Origin: Rhizobium sp. BK399
Lineage (GTDB): Bacteria; Pseudomonadota; Alphaproteobacteria; Rhizobiales; Rhizobiaceae
DNA: 64,000 nucleotides
Direction: 5' to 3'
NCBI RefSeq assembly: GCF_014194695.1
Contig: NZ_JACIAH010000006.1
Coordinates: 124,001 to 188,000, forward strand
Under the pieces are notes generated by a model that did not search any database, was not told where the DNA came from, and saw only the letters and a list, made by a program, of their open reading frames with translations. This document shows, one piece after another, positions 37,522 to 46,173 of this stretch (the first letter of the stretch is position 1; every line of letters starts with the position of its first letter). The position numbers and the translations under genes are program-made.

Positions 37522-38148
37522 TTAGCTGTGCGCGAAGATGTCAGCTTCTTCCCAGCCGAGCAGATCAAGCTTGGCGCGGGTAGGGAGGAATTCGAAGCAG
37601 GCTTTGGCGTGATCCATGCGGCCATCACGCACGAGCCGTTCGGTCAGCTTGTCACGCAGGGCATGCAGGTAAAGCACATCGGAGGCGGCATATTCCAACT
37701 GCGCCTGCGACAAGGTCGCGGCGGCCCAGTCGGAAGACTGCTGTGCCTTGGAAATATCAACCTCAAGCATTTCCTTGAGATTGTCCTTCAGGCCATGCCG
37801 GTCGGTATAGGTGCGGCTGAGGCGCGAGGCGATCTTCGTGCAAAAGACCGGCTGCGTAGTGACGCCGAATGTATGGAACAGAACGGCGATGTCGAAGCGG
37901 CCATAGTGGAAGATCTTTTGGCGGGAAGGATCCGCCAGCATCGCAATCAGGTTCGGTGCGTCCTTCTGGCCGGCAGCGATGCGGATTACGTCAGCCGAAC
38001 CGTCGCCCGGCGAGAGCTGCACAAGGCATAGCCGGTCGCGGCGCGGCACGAGGCCGAGAGTTTCTGTATCGATCGCAATAGCTCCGGTGTAGCGCGCGGC
38101 ATCCGCTGCAGAGATATCACCCTCATGGAAACGTATGGTGGCTGCCAT
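37522..38148 (-). CDS. RNase D-like 3'-5' exonuclease
   Basis: 208-residue DEDDy exonuclease domain, without the HRDC domains of E. coli RNase D. The metal-binding acidic residues are in AIDTETLGL (motif I), IFHYGRFDIAVL (motif II) and LEYAASDVLYLHAL (motif III with its Tyr). Short, HRDC-less RNase D proteins are common in alphaproteobacteria and probably trim stable RNA 3' ends. It stands alone on the minus strand; the next gene downstream is the acidic hypothetical. Substrate is inferred from the family. Confidence 0.9.
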   Translation of the reverse strand: MAATIRFHEGDISAADAARYTGAIAIDTETLGLVPRRDRLCLVQLSPGDGSADVIRIAAGQKDAPNLIAMLADPSRQKIFHYGRFDIAVLFHTFGVTTQPVFCTKIASRLSRTYTDRHGLKDNLKEMLEVDISKAQQSSDWAAATLSQAQLEYAASDVLYLHALRDKLTERLVRDGRMDHAKACFEFLPTRAKLDLLGWEEADIFAHS

Positions 38149-38222
38149 CGATCTCGTCTCTCACTCAAACTGTCACTTCTGGCGCTATAGCGCAAAGCCA
38201 TCGTGGACGATACCGCCAAGGC

Positions 38223-39029
38223 TTAGAATGTCGGCGGCGTGTTGATCCATATAAGAATGGTTTCGCCGTCGTGACGGTTCCGCCAGGAATGGTAGCGGCG
38301 GCTTTCGAAGTAGAGCGAGTCGCCGGGTCCGAGATCGAAGAACTGATCGGAATCGAGCACCAGTTCCAGCCGCCCCGAGAGCACGTGCATAAACTCCTCG
38401 CCTTCGTGCCGATAGGCGCCTTCACTTGCCGCGCCGGGCGCGAGCACAAAACGGTGGCAATCCATCATCGTACGGCCCTCGGCGAGAAGCTGAACCGTGA
38501 CGCCAGGTGTCGTTTCGGGCCACGTGTGCCAGGCGCCTGCGCGAACCACCTCGGGCATGTCGTCTCGTTCCTCGCCGGAGAGACGGGAAACTGTGGTGCC
38601 GTAATATTCGGCAAGGTCGTGCAGCGTTTTGAAGCTCACGCCCTGCGATGTGCGCTCGAGGGTCGACAGCGTCGATGCAGCAATGCCGACGTCGCCTGCG
38701 ACCTGATCCAATGTCTTCCCCGCGCCATGCCGCAGGCTCCGCAGCCGGCGCCCAAGATCAGACGTGTCCGCCGAATCGGAGCTTTCCGATGGCTCTTCGC
38801 TTTCCAGCGCTTCGCGGATGGCGGCCGGGTTGAGCCCGCGTTCAGTTCGATACCAGGCTATCTTTTTTATCCGCGCGACGTCTTCAGTGGTGTATTGCCT
38901 GTGCCCGGTCTCCGACCGATCCGGAACGACAAGCCCCTGGCTTTCCCAAAGGCGCAGTGTGGACGCGGAAACGCCCGCTGATTTTGCCGCCTCCGCTACC
39001 TTGTAGCGCACCGACGTCCCGTTGCTCAT
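38223..39029 (-). CDS. MerR-XRE-cupin three-domain transcriptional regulator
   Basis: 268 residues from ATG 39029. Residues 8-75 are a MerR-type winged helix (VAEAAKSAGVSASTLRLWESQG, GHRQYTTEDVARIKKI); residues about 90-150 a second, XRE-type helix-turn-helix (LGRRLRSLRHGAGKTLDQVAGDVGIAASTLSTLE); residues 190-265 a cupin barrel (FVLAPGAASEGAYRHEGEEFMHVLSGRLELVLD). XRE-cupin regulators such as PuuR sense metabolites; the added MerR domain is unusual. Divergent from gabT-gabD with 204 bases between, which hold symmetric operator-like sites, so control of GABA use is likely by context. The cupin keeps an H-x-x-x-E-E metal-binding pattern. Confidence 0.9.
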   Translation of the reverse strand: MSNGTSVRYKVAEAAKSAGVSASTLRLWESQGLVVPDRSETGHRQYTTEDVARIKKIAWYRTERGLNPAAIREALESEEPSESSDSADTSDLGRRLRSLRHGAGKTLDQVAGDVGIAASTLSTLERTSQGVSFKTLHDLAEYYGTTVSRLSGEERDDMPEVVRAGAWHTWPETTPGVTVQLLAEGRTMMDCHRFVLAPGAASEGAYRHEGEEFMHVLSGRLELVLDSDQFFDLGPGDSLYFESRRYHSWRNRHDGETILIWINTPPTF

Positions 39030-39144
39030 AAGCCAATTATTCCCGGTTCGTTTTGTTTTCTTGAGGCCGTCTCCGGCTCTTCTTTTCTTGCGCGACCATC
39101 GCCGAAAACGACGTCGGTTTGAAGCACAAAATGCCGCTTGATTT

Positions 39145-39196
39145 CTTGCAGGAAAAATGTAGGAATTTTTTACATGTCTTGCAGAAGTTATGCAAG
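39145..39196. promoter_or_regulatory. Operator-like repeats in front of gabT
   Basis: CTTGCA at 39145-39150 recurs at 39178-39183, 33 bases apart (three helical turns). The second copy forms the perfect inverted repeat CTTGCA-gaagtta-TGCAAG (39178-39196). ATGTA (39157-39161) and TACAT (39171-39175) form another between them. TTGCAG (39146) and TTTACA/TTACAT at 17-18 bases could be a promoter, putting the inverted repeat at the transcription start. Binding by the divergent regulator is inference. Confidence 0.6.
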
Positions 39197-39233
39197 ATCG
39201 TTTCCCAACATTCCAGAGCGCAGGAACACACCG

Positions 39234-40511
39234 ATGACCGCGACCACTCTTACAGACCGGAAGAATGCTGCCATTTCGCGCGGCGTTGGCATGACCACGC
39301 AGATCTATGCCGACCGCGCAGAGAATGCCGAGATCTGGGACAAGGAAGGTCGCCGCTATATCGACTTCGCGGCAGGTATCGCCGTTCTCAACACCGGTCA
39401 TCGCCACCCGCGAGTGATCGCTGCCGTCAAGGAACAGCTCGATCACTTCACCCACACCTGCCACCAGGTCGTTCCCTACGAAAACTACGTGCACCTCGCC
39501 GAGCGCTTGAATGCGCTGACGCCCGGCAATTTCGAGAAGAAGACGATCTTCGTCACGACGGGCGCAGAAGCGGTTGAGAATGCCGTGAAGATCGCTCGCG
39601 CTGCCACCGGCCGCTCCGCCGTCATCGCTTTCGGCGGCGGCTTCCACGGCCGCACCTTCATGGGCATGGCGCTGACAGGCAAGGTCGTGCCCTACAAGGT
39701 TGGCTTCGGTGCGATGCCGGGCGATGTGTTCCACGTGCCGTTCCCGGTCGAGCTTCATGGCGTGACGCCGGATCAGTCGCTGGCCGCGCTGAAGAAGCTG
39801 TTTGCCGCCGATGTCGATCCGCAGCGCGTCGCCGCGATCATCATCGAGCCGGTTCAGGGCGAGGGCGGTTTCTACTCAGTACCGGTTTCCTTTATGAAGG
39901 CACTGCGCGAACTCTGTGACCAGCACGGCATCCTGCTCATCGCCGATGAAGTCCAGACCGGCTTTGCCCGCACAGGCAAGCTGTTCGCGATGGATCACCA
40001 TGAGGTCGCCCCCGACCTGATGACGATGGCCAAGAGCCTTGCCGGCGGCTTCCCCCTCGCAGCCGTCACCGGCCGCGCGGAGATCATGGATGCACCGGGA
40101 CCGGGCGGTCTTGGCGGCACCTATGGCGGCAATCCGCTTGGCATCGCGGCCGCCCATGCGGTTCTTGACGTCATCAAGGACGAAGATCTTTGCAACCGCG
40201 CCAACCAGCTTGGCAGCCGGCTCAAACAGCGCCTTGAATCGCTCCGCGAGAAGGCACCCGAGATCGTCGACATCCGTGGCCCCGGCTTCATGAACGCCGT
40301 CGAGTTCAACGACAGGACGACGAATCTGCCGAGCGCCGAATTTGCCAACAAGGTTCGCCTGATCGCGCTGGAAAAGGGACTGATCCTTTTGACCTGCGGC
40401 GTCCACGGAAACGTCATTCGCTTTCTCGCGCCGATCACCATTCAGGACAATGTCTTCGGCGAAGCGCTCGACATTCTGGAAGCCTCGATCCTCGAAGCAA
40501 GCGGCAAGTAA
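39234..40511 (+). CDS. gabT: 4-aminobutyrate--2-oxoglutarate transaminase
   Basis: 425 residues from ATG 39234. Class III aminotransferase: cofactor-binding Asp238 in LIADEVQTGFARTG, PLP lysine Lys267 in MTMAKSLAGGFPLAA, and the GGFHGRTFMGMALTGK block typical of GABA transaminases. It converts GABA and 2-oxoglutarate to succinate semialdehyde and glutamate. gabD follows after 32 bases and completes the pathway. Probably repressed or activated by the divergent three-domain regulator. Activity on related omega-amines or 5-aminovalerate cannot be excluded. Confidence 0.93.
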   Translation: MTATTLTDRKNAAISRGVGMTTQIYADRAENAEIWDKEGRRYIDFAAGIAVLNTGHRHPRVIAAVKEQLDHFTHTCHQVVPYENYVHLAERLNALTPGNFEKKTIFVTTGAEAVENAVKIARAATGRSAVIAFGGGFHGRTFMGMALTGKVVPYKVGFGAMPGDVFHVPFPVELHGVTPDQSLAALKKLFAADVDPQRVAAIIIEPVQGEGGFYSVPVSFMKALRELCDQHGILLIADEVQTGFARTGKLFAMDHHEVAPDLMTMAKSLAGGFPLAAVTGRAEIMDAPGPGGLGGTYGGNPLGIAAAHAVLDVIKDEDLCNRANQLGSRLKQRLESLREKAPEIVDIRGPGFMNAVEFNDRTTNLPSAEFANKVRLIALEKGLILLTCGVHGNVIRFLAPITIQDNVFGEALDILEASILEASGK

Positions 40512-40543
40512 GGCGAAGGCCTCTTTGCCTGGAGTTACATGAC

Positions 40544-42025
40544 ATGGCATTCACGACTGCACTGACAAAACACGTTCCGTTTTCCTCGCCTTTCCTGCGC
40601 GACGCCGGTTACATCAACGGTGTCTGGACAGCTGGTGGCGCCACGAAGATTTTCGACGTCCTTAATCCGGCAACTGGCGAGGTTCTCGCCTCGCTACCAG
40701 ATATGGGGGCAGACGAAACGCGGGAAGCAATCGATGCCGCCTATGCCGCGCAGCCGGCCTGGGCCGCGCGTCCGGCCAAGGAGCGCGCCGGGATCCTGCG
40801 CAAGTGGTTCGACCTGATGGTCGCCCATGCCGATGAGCTGGCGGCGATCCTGACGGCCGAAATGGGCAAGCCCTTCGCGGAAGCCCGCGGCGAGATCCTT
40901 TATGCCGCGGCCTATGTCGAATGGTATGCGGAAGAAGCCAAGCGCATCTACGGCGAGACGATCCCCGCGCCGTCGAACGACAAGCGAATGATCGTCATCA
41001 AGCAGCCCGTCGGCGTCGTCGGCACCATCACGCCCTGGAATTTCCCTGCTGCGATGATCACCCGTAAGATCGCTCCGGCGCTCGCCGTTGGCTGCACGGT
41101 CGTGTCCAAGCCGGCCGAGCAGACGCCGCTGTCGGCCTTAGCGCTCGCCGTCCTTGCCGAGCAGGCCGGCATTCCGGCCGGCGTCTTCAACGTTATCGTC
41201 GGTGAAGACGGCCCTACGATCGGCAAGGAACTCTGCGGCAACGCCAAGGTGCGCAAGATCAGCTTCACCGGCTCGACCGAGGTTGGTCGTATCCTGATGC
41301 GTCAGTGCTCCGACCAGATCAAGAAGGTCAGCCTCGAGCTTGGTGGTAATGCCCCCTTCATCGTCTTCGATGACGCGGATCTTGATGCGGCAGTCGAAGG
41401 CGCTCTGGCCTCGAAGTACCGCAACGCAGGCCAGACGTGCGTCTGCGCCAATCGTCTCTACGTGCAGTCAGGCGTCTACGATGCCTTTGCCGCCAAGCTG
41501 GCCGCGAAGGTGGAAGAATTGTCCGTCGGCGACGGCTTCAAGCAGGGCGTGACGATCGGCCCACTGATCGACGAGCAGGGACTGGCGAAGGTGGAAAGTC
41601 ACGTTGCGGACGCGGTGTCGAAGGGCGCCAGGATCGTCACGGGCGGCAAGCGTGTCGAAGGTGCCGGCACGTTCTTCACGCCGACCGTGCTGACAGGTGT
41701 CACCCGCGAAATGAAGGTCGCTCGCGAAGAGACCTTCGGTCCCGTCGCCCCACTTTTCCGCTTCGATACTGTCGAGGATGTGATCGCGCAGGCCAACGAC
41801 ACCGAATTCGGCCTGGCCGCCTACTTCTTCGCCGGCGAACTCAAGAAGGTCTGGCGTGTCGCCGAGGCGCTCGAATACGGCATGGTCGGTATCAACACCG
41901 GCCTGATGTCAAGCGAAACGGCGCCCTTCGGTGGTATCAAGCAATCCGGCTTGGGGCGCGAAGGCTCACGCCACGGTGCGGAGGACTATCTGGAAATGAA
42001 GTATCTCTGCATGGGCAATGTCTGA
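40544..42025 (+). CDS. gabD: Succinate-semialdehyde dehydrogenase
   Basis: 493-residue aldehyde dehydrogenase. The catalytic pair is Glu265 (SLELGGNAPF) and Cys299 (AGQTCVCANR); the NAD(P)-binding FTGSTEVGRILM and the C-terminal FGGIKQSGLGREGSRHGAEDYLEMKYLCMG complete the GabD pattern. The QTCVCANR loop with a second cysteine (Cys301) is typical of GabD and allows redox control by disulfide. It oxidises succinate semialdehyde to succinate. Same operon as gabT; ends with a terminator. Confidence 0.94.
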   Translation: MAFTTALTKHVPFSSPFLRDAGYINGVWTAGGATKIFDVLNPATGEVLASLPDMGADETREAIDAAYAAQPAWAARPAKERAGILRKWFDLMVAHADELAAILTAEMGKPFAEARGEILYAAAYVEWYAEEAKRIYGETIPAPSNDKRMIVIKQPVGVVGTITPWNFPAAMITRKIAPALAVGCTVVSKPAEQTPLSALALAVLAEQAGIPAGVFNVIVGEDGPTIGKELCGNAKVRKISFTGSTEVGRILMRQCSDQIKKVSLELGGNAPFIVFDDADLDAAVEGALASKYRNAGQTCVCANRLYVQSGVYDAFAAKLAAKVEELSVGDGFKQGVTIGPLIDEQGLAKVESHVADAVSKGARIVTGGKRVEGAGTFFTPTVLTGVTREMKVAREETFGPVAPLFRFDTVEDVIAQANDTEFGLAAYFFAGELKKVWRVAEALEYGMVGINTGLMSSETAPFGGIKQSGLGREGSRHGAEDYLEMKYLCMGNV

Positions 42026-42053
42026 TCACTTGATCGGTCACGCCTTGAAAATC

Positions 42054-42090
42054 AACGGGATCGCCGGCAAAGGCGGTCCCGTTTTCTTTT
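42054..42090 (+). terminator. gabD terminator
   Basis: AACGGGATCGCC (42054-42065) pairs with GGCGGTCCCGTT (42072-42083) over 12 pairs with one T-G, followed by TTCTTTTC. It ends the gabT-gabD operon 28 bases after the stop and lies just before the convergent membrane-protein gene. Confidence 0.82.
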
Positions 42091-42106
42091 CATCGGTAGA
42101 GCTGCT

Positions 42107-42544
42107 TCATGATTGCCGGGCGACCGGCTGCCAATCCGGCAGCGGGAAGACACGGTCGTATACCCAGTTGAAGACGAAGGCGTAGACCATGTAGAAAAGT
42201 GCGAAGGACACGTCCATCATCAGCGCTTGAACGACGCTGATGTCGAGGTACCAGGCGATCATCGGTAGCAGCGCCAAAAGCAGTCCCACCTCGAACATGA
42301 CGGCGTGCAAAACGCGGATCGCGACACTCTTCCGTGTCCCGCCGGTCAGACGCTGCATCAGGTGGTCGAAGCCGAGATTGTAGATGTAGTTCCACAGCGT
42401 CGCCAGCGTCGCGCCGGCAACGCCGATCACGCCGATGTCGGCCATGGGCATGCCAAATGCCAGTGCCCCGAGCGGGGTGACGAGTGCTAATCCGACAAGT
42501 TCGAAGCTGATGGCGTGACGGATACGATCTGCGGTTTTCCGCAT
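42107..42544 (-). CDS. PACE family membrane efflux protein
   Basis: 145-residue protein with four transmembrane helices in two repeats, each a bacterial transmembrane pair domain. Repeat one holds RIRHAISFELVGLALVTPLGA...TLWNYIYNLGFDHL, repeat two RVLHAVMFEVGLLLALLPMIAWYLDIS...FNWVYDRVFPLP; the R-x-x-H-A-x-x-F-E and W-N-Y/W-V-Y-x-x-x-F-D signatures mark the PACE (AceI) family. Some members export chlorhexidine and other biocides or short diamines. Proximity to gab genes makes a diamine substrate tempting, but this is speculation. Confidence 0.9.
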   Translation of the reverse strand: MRKTADRIRHAISFELVGLALVTPLGALAFGMPMADIGVIGVAGATLATLWNYIYNLGFDHLMQRLTGGTRKSVAIRVLHAVMFEVGLLLALLPMIAWYLDISVVQALMMDVSFALFYMVYAFVFNWVYDRVFPLPDWQPVARQS

Positions 42545-42662
42545 GACTACCCCCAGTGGGAATGTTCGGGTCGTCCCGAGTTGATGCCCATAGAGGGGGA
42601 GGTCGTCCTCACGCCCCTTTTAATAGGTATTCCGGCGGTCAAAAACAAGGGCTGCCGGCAAC

Positions 42663-42872
42663 TCAGTAGTGCGGAGGTCGTGTGATGGCAGGGGCGTCGA
42701 GAGACTGCTCCTCAAGCGATAGGAACCGCTCCGTCAATCTATCGAGTTTGGCGCGCGTCTGCTCCACGACCTTCCATTGCTCGGTCAGCTGGTCGGATAG
42801 CTCCTCGATCGTCTTCGCCTGGTGAGCAACAATTTCCTCGAGCTTTATCACGCGGCTTGTCTCGTCGGACAT
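42663..42872 (-). CDS. SlyX family protein
   Basis: 69 residues from ATG 42872, which is preceded by AAGGAGG; an upstream in-frame start is not needed. A single coiled coil (IKLEEIVAHQAKTIEELSDQLTEQWKVVEQTRAKLDRLTERFLSLEEQ) ends in the SlyX-typical PPHY. Function unknown; cytoplasmic. It stands alone, 180 bases from uxaC on the other strand. Confidence 0.88.
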   Translation of the reverse strand: MSDETSRVIKLEEIVAHQAKTIEELSDQLTEQWKVVEQTRAKLDRLTERFLSLEEQSLDAPAITRPPHY

Positions 42873-43053
42873 GGAACCTCCTTGCCGCAAGCGGCCAATT
42901 TCGTCCGCATCTGAAAAGCGGAAATAGTCCGTGCGGTCAATCATTTCGAGGGGCGGGCAGGGCGATTTGCAAAACTGAACCGTTTGGTTACTAAAAGCCC
43001 TTGCCGCATTCCGACTTGTGGGATAGGCCGGTAGCCCTCAGGGAGGAATTCTT

Positions 43054-44469
43054 ATGGATGTTGGAAACGGCTTTCTTCATCCGGACCGGCTCTTTCCAGC
43101 CGATCCGGCAACCCGAACGGTCGCGCGGGACCTTTACGAGACGGTTCGCTCATTGCCGATCGTAAGTCCGCACGGGCATACGGAGCCGTCGTGGTTTGCC
43201 GACGACAAGCCGTTTGAGGATGCGTCTTCGCTGCTCGTCATCCCGGATCATTATCTCTTCCGCATGCTCCACAGCGTCGGCGTCAAGCTCGACGATCTTG
43301 GCGTTCCGCGCCTGGACGGCAAGTCGGTCGCCAAGGGCCGCGACATCTGGCGCGCCTTTGCCGCGCAGTATCATCTCTTCCGCGGCACGCCCTCCAGCCT
43401 CTGGGTCGACCACGCAATGTCGGCCGTGCTCGGTTGCGAAGAGCCGCTGATGCCTGAAAATGCAGATGCGCTCTACGATCATATCAATGCGCAGCTGGCG
43501 CTGCCGGAATTCCGTCCGCGCGCCCTGCACAAGCGTTTCGGCATCGAGACGATCGCTACGACCGAAGGTGCGCTCGATCCGCTGGTGCATCACCAGAAGA
43601 TGGCGGAAGACGGCTGGATCGGCCGCGTCCGCACCACCTATCGCCCGGATAGCGTCACCGACCCGGATGCCGTCGGCTTCCGCGAAAACCTCGTCCGGCT
43701 CGGCGAACTGACCGATTGCGATGTGACCAAGTGGGATGGGTTGATCGATGCCCATCGCAAGCGCCGCGCCTATTTCCGCCAATATGGCGCGACCGCCACC
43801 GACCATGGCGTACCGACGGCCTTCACCGCGGACCTGCCGCTTGCCGATAAGCAGCGCCTGCTCGACAAGGCGCACAAGGGCACGCTGAGCGCCGAGGACG
43901 CGGAACTCTTCCGCGGCCAAATGCTGACCGAAATGGCGGGGCTTTCGGCCGAAGACGGCATGACGATGCAGATCCACGCGGGCTCGCGCCGCAACACCGA
44001 TCGCGAACTGTTCCAGACCCGCGGTCCGAACATGGGCGCTGATATCCCGACGCCGACCGCTTGGGTCGGCGGTCTCTCGGCCATGCTGGCAAAATACGGC
44101 CATGCACCCGGATTGCGCGTGCTGCTGTTCACGCTCGACGAGACGACCTATGCCCGCGAACTCGCGCCGATGGCCGGACATTGGCCCTGCCTGATGATCG
44201 GCCCGCCCTGGTGGTTCCACGACAGCCCGAACGGTATTCGCCGCTATCTCGACCAGGTGGTGGAGACGGCCGGCTTCGCCAATCTGGCGGGCTTCAACGA
44301 CGATACGCGGGCGCTTCTGTCGATCCCCGCCCGCCACGATGTCTGGCGCCGCGAGGTTTGCCGCTTCCTGGCGCAGTTCGTGACCGAACACCGGATGTCC
44401 CGCAAGGAAGCCGAGATCGTCGCCGGCGAACTCTCCTACGGAAACGCGAAGAAGGCATACAAGCTGTGA
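43054..44469 (+). CDS. uxaC: Glucuronate isomerase
   Basis: 471-residue metal-dependent isomerase of the amidohydrolase superfamily that converts D-glucuronate to D-fructuronate (and galacturonate to tagaturonate). Family blocks VSPHGHTEPSWFADDKPF, HKRFGIETIATTEGALDP, RTTYRPDSVTDPD, MQIHAGSRRNTDRELF and GFNDDTRALLSIPARHDVWRRE are present. AGGGAGGA precedes the ATG. The stop overlaps the GTG start of the next gene by four bases, so uxaC and uxuB form a coupled operon. No uronate regulator is adjacent. Confidence 0.95.
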   Translation: MDVGNGFLHPDRLFPADPATRTVARDLYETVRSLPIVSPHGHTEPSWFADDKPFEDASSLLVIPDHYLFRMLHSVGVKLDDLGVPRLDGKSVAKGRDIWRAFAAQYHLFRGTPSSLWVDHAMSAVLGCEEPLMPENADALYDHINAQLALPEFRPRALHKRFGIETIATTEGALDPLVHHQKMAEDGWIGRVRTTYRPDSVTDPDAVGFRENLVRLGELTDCDVTKWDGLIDAHRKRRAYFRQYGATATDHGVPTAFTADLPLADKQRLLDKAHKGTLSAEDAELFRGQMLTEMAGLSAEDGMTMQIHAGSRRNTDRELFQTRGPNMGADIPTPTAWVGGLSAMLAKYGHAPGLRVLLFTLDETTYARELAPMAGHWPCLMIGPPWWFHDSPNGIRRYLDQVVETAGFANLAGFNDDTRALLSIPARHDVWRREVCRFLAQFVTEHRMSRKEAEIVAGELSYGNAKKAYKL

Positions 44470-45920
44470 CTGAACGTCTGACGAGCCATTCCGGCCTGGC
44501 GCCGACCGCAAAGCTTCCCGGCTATGATCGCAAGGCATTGAAGCCGGGCATCCTGCATCTCGGCCCGGGCGCGTTCTTTCGCGCCCACTTCGCGCCGTTT
44601 ACCGATGCTGCGATTGCCGTCGCCGGCGGCGATTGGGGCATCGAGGTCGCGAGCCTGCGCACAGCCGACGTCGCCGATCACCTGAACGAGCAGAACGGGC
44701 TCTACACGATGCTCGTGCGCGATACGTCTGGCACGACGGCGCATGTCATCGGCCCGATCCTGCGCGCCCATGTCGCGACCCGCAATCCCGGCGATCTGCT
44801 TGCAAGGCTGGAAGACCCGGCCATCCGCATCGTAAGCCTGACGGTAACGGAGAAGGCTTACGGCTTCGATTCCGCCGCGGGCGGGCTCGACCTGAAACAC
44901 CCCGACATTGCTGCCGACCTTGCCAACCGCCATGCGCCGCGCGGGGTCATCGGCTATCTGGTCGAAGGTCTTGCGCGCCGTCGCGCCAAGGGCATAGCGC
45001 CATTCACGCCGCTTAGCTGCGACAACCTGCCGAGCAACGGCGCCGTATTGAAGCGGCTCGTGCTCGAGTTCGCCAGTCGCATCGATCCGGAGCTTCGCCA
45101 GTGGATCGAAACAAACGTACCCTTCCCATCGACCATGGTCGATCGCATCACGCCGGCAAGCACGGACGCTACCTATCGGGATGCCGAAAGGCTGACCGGC
45201 AGGCAGGATCTGGCGGCGATCGAAACAGAACCCTTCACGCAATGGGTGATCGAGGATCACTTCGCCAATGGCCGCCCGGAATGGGAAAAGGCCGGCGCGC
45301 TGATGGTTGAGGAAGTCTCGGCTTACGAAAAGATGAAGCTGCGGATGCTCAATGGCGCGCATTCGCTGCTCGCCTATCTCGGATATATAGGTGGCTATGA
45401 ATTCATCCGCGACGTCATGGATGACACCGGCCTGGCGGCCCTGGCACGCCGTCACATGAACGCCGCCGCCGCCACGCTCGATCCTGTGCCCGGTATCGAC
45501 CTAGAGGCCTATGCGGATGAGTTGATCGCACGCTTTGCAAACAAGGCGATCGCCCACCGCACCTATCAGATCGCCATGGACGGGACGCAGAAACTGCCGC
45601 AGCGTCTGCTGGAGCCCGCGACCGAGGCGTTGGAAAATGGCAGCAAGGCGGAAACCTATGTGATCGCAGTAGCTGCCTGGATGCGCTACGCTCTTGGCGT
45701 CGACAGGAACGGCGAACGCTACGAATTGCGTGATCCTCGCGCTACGGAAATTGCCGCTTTGCTGGCCGAAGTGCCGCGCAATGGCGGTGCCGTCTCGAAA
45801 GCCTTGTTCGGTTTGCCGGGCCTCTTTCCGGCGGCGCTGACGGGCAATATCGGCTGGGCCGAGGATGTGGCGAACAAGCTGGAGATCCTGATCCAGGACA
45901 ACAGGCTCCCGCTGTTTTGA
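44466..45920 (+). CDS. uxuB: Mannitol dehydrogenase family protein, probable fructuronate reductase
   Basis: 484 residues from GTG 44466. Long-chain polyol dehydrogenase fold: N-terminal nucleotide domain (ILHLGPGAFFRAHFAPFTDAA, GDWGIEVASLRTADVADHL) and the catalytic motif EEVSAYEKMKLRMLNGAHSLLAYLGYIGG, with the K-x-x-x-x-N-x-x-H pattern of the family. Mannitol, fructuronate and tagaturonate enzymes are similar; overlap with uxaC (GTGA) points to fructuronate to mannonate. uxuA for the next step is not in the window. Confidence 0.9.
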   Translation: MTERLTSHSGLAPTAKLPGYDRKALKPGILHLGPGAFFRAHFAPFTDAAIAVAGGDWGIEVASLRTADVADHLNEQNGLYTMLVRDTSGTTAHVIGPILRAHVATRNPGDLLARLEDPAIRIVSLTVTEKAYGFDSAAGGLDLKHPDIAADLANRHAPRGVIGYLVEGLARRRAKGIAPFTPLSCDNLPSNGAVLKRLVLEFASRIDPELRQWIETNVPFPSTMVDRITPASTDATYRDAERLTGRQDLAAIETEPFTQWVIEDHFANGRPEWEKAGALMVEEVSAYEKMKLRMLNGAHSLLAYLGYIGGYEFIRDVMDDTGLAALARRHMNAAAATLDPVPGIDLEAYADELIARFANKAIAHRTYQIAMDGTQKLPQRLLEPATEALENGSKAETYVIAVAAWMRYALGVDRNGERYELRDPRATEIAALLAEVPRNGGAVSKALFGLPGLFPAALTGNIGWAEDVANKLEILIQDNRLPLF

Positions 45921-45927
45921 GGAAGAG

Positions 45928-45959
45928 CCTGCGACAGATTTCATCGTCGCAGGGGATTT
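45928..45959 (+). terminator. Weak terminator-like hairpin after uxuB
   Basis: CCTGCGA (45928-45934) pairs with TCGCAGG (45947-45953), followed by GGATTTTC. The T-run is short, but its position 7 bases past the uxuB stop supports a terminator. Confidence 0.5.
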
Positions 45960-46030
45960 TCACAGACAAGTGATCGCCGCACTTTTATCACCCTTGGCGG
46001 CTGTTCTTGCCGGCTTACCTGCGCCCAGCC

Positions 46031-46156
46031 CGTCATCCCTGTGCTGTCATAGGGATTCGGTGTGCCCCATCCTTGGGGTGTAGGAGGCACGGCTTATGGT
46101 CATTCACCGCGCCGACGCTCGGCGCCTGGTTTCCGGTGACAAGCACAGGAATGACC
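46031..46156. repeat. Palindromic intergenic element, RIME/REP-like
   Basis: The 250-base gap between uxuB and the flavoprotein gene holds nested palindromes. ATCCCT/AGGGAT (46035-46056) forms one; GGTCATTC (46098-46105) pairs with GAATGACC (46149-46156); GCCGA..TCGGC lies inside. The segment TCCCTGTGCTGTCA at the left reappears in near-identical inverted form at the right (TGACAAGCACAGGA). Such elements resemble the RIME mosaics known between rhizobial genes. I see one copy only in this window, so the multicopy nature is inference. Confidence 0.6.
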
Positions 46157-46173
46157 GTCTCTCAGCTCAGTGG

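Noticed and set aside
39029..39758. N-terminal extension of the three-domain regulator
   Set aside because: The open frame continues upstream through the gabT start in antisense, but the MerR domain begins at the ATG at 39029 and the extension is unlike any family.
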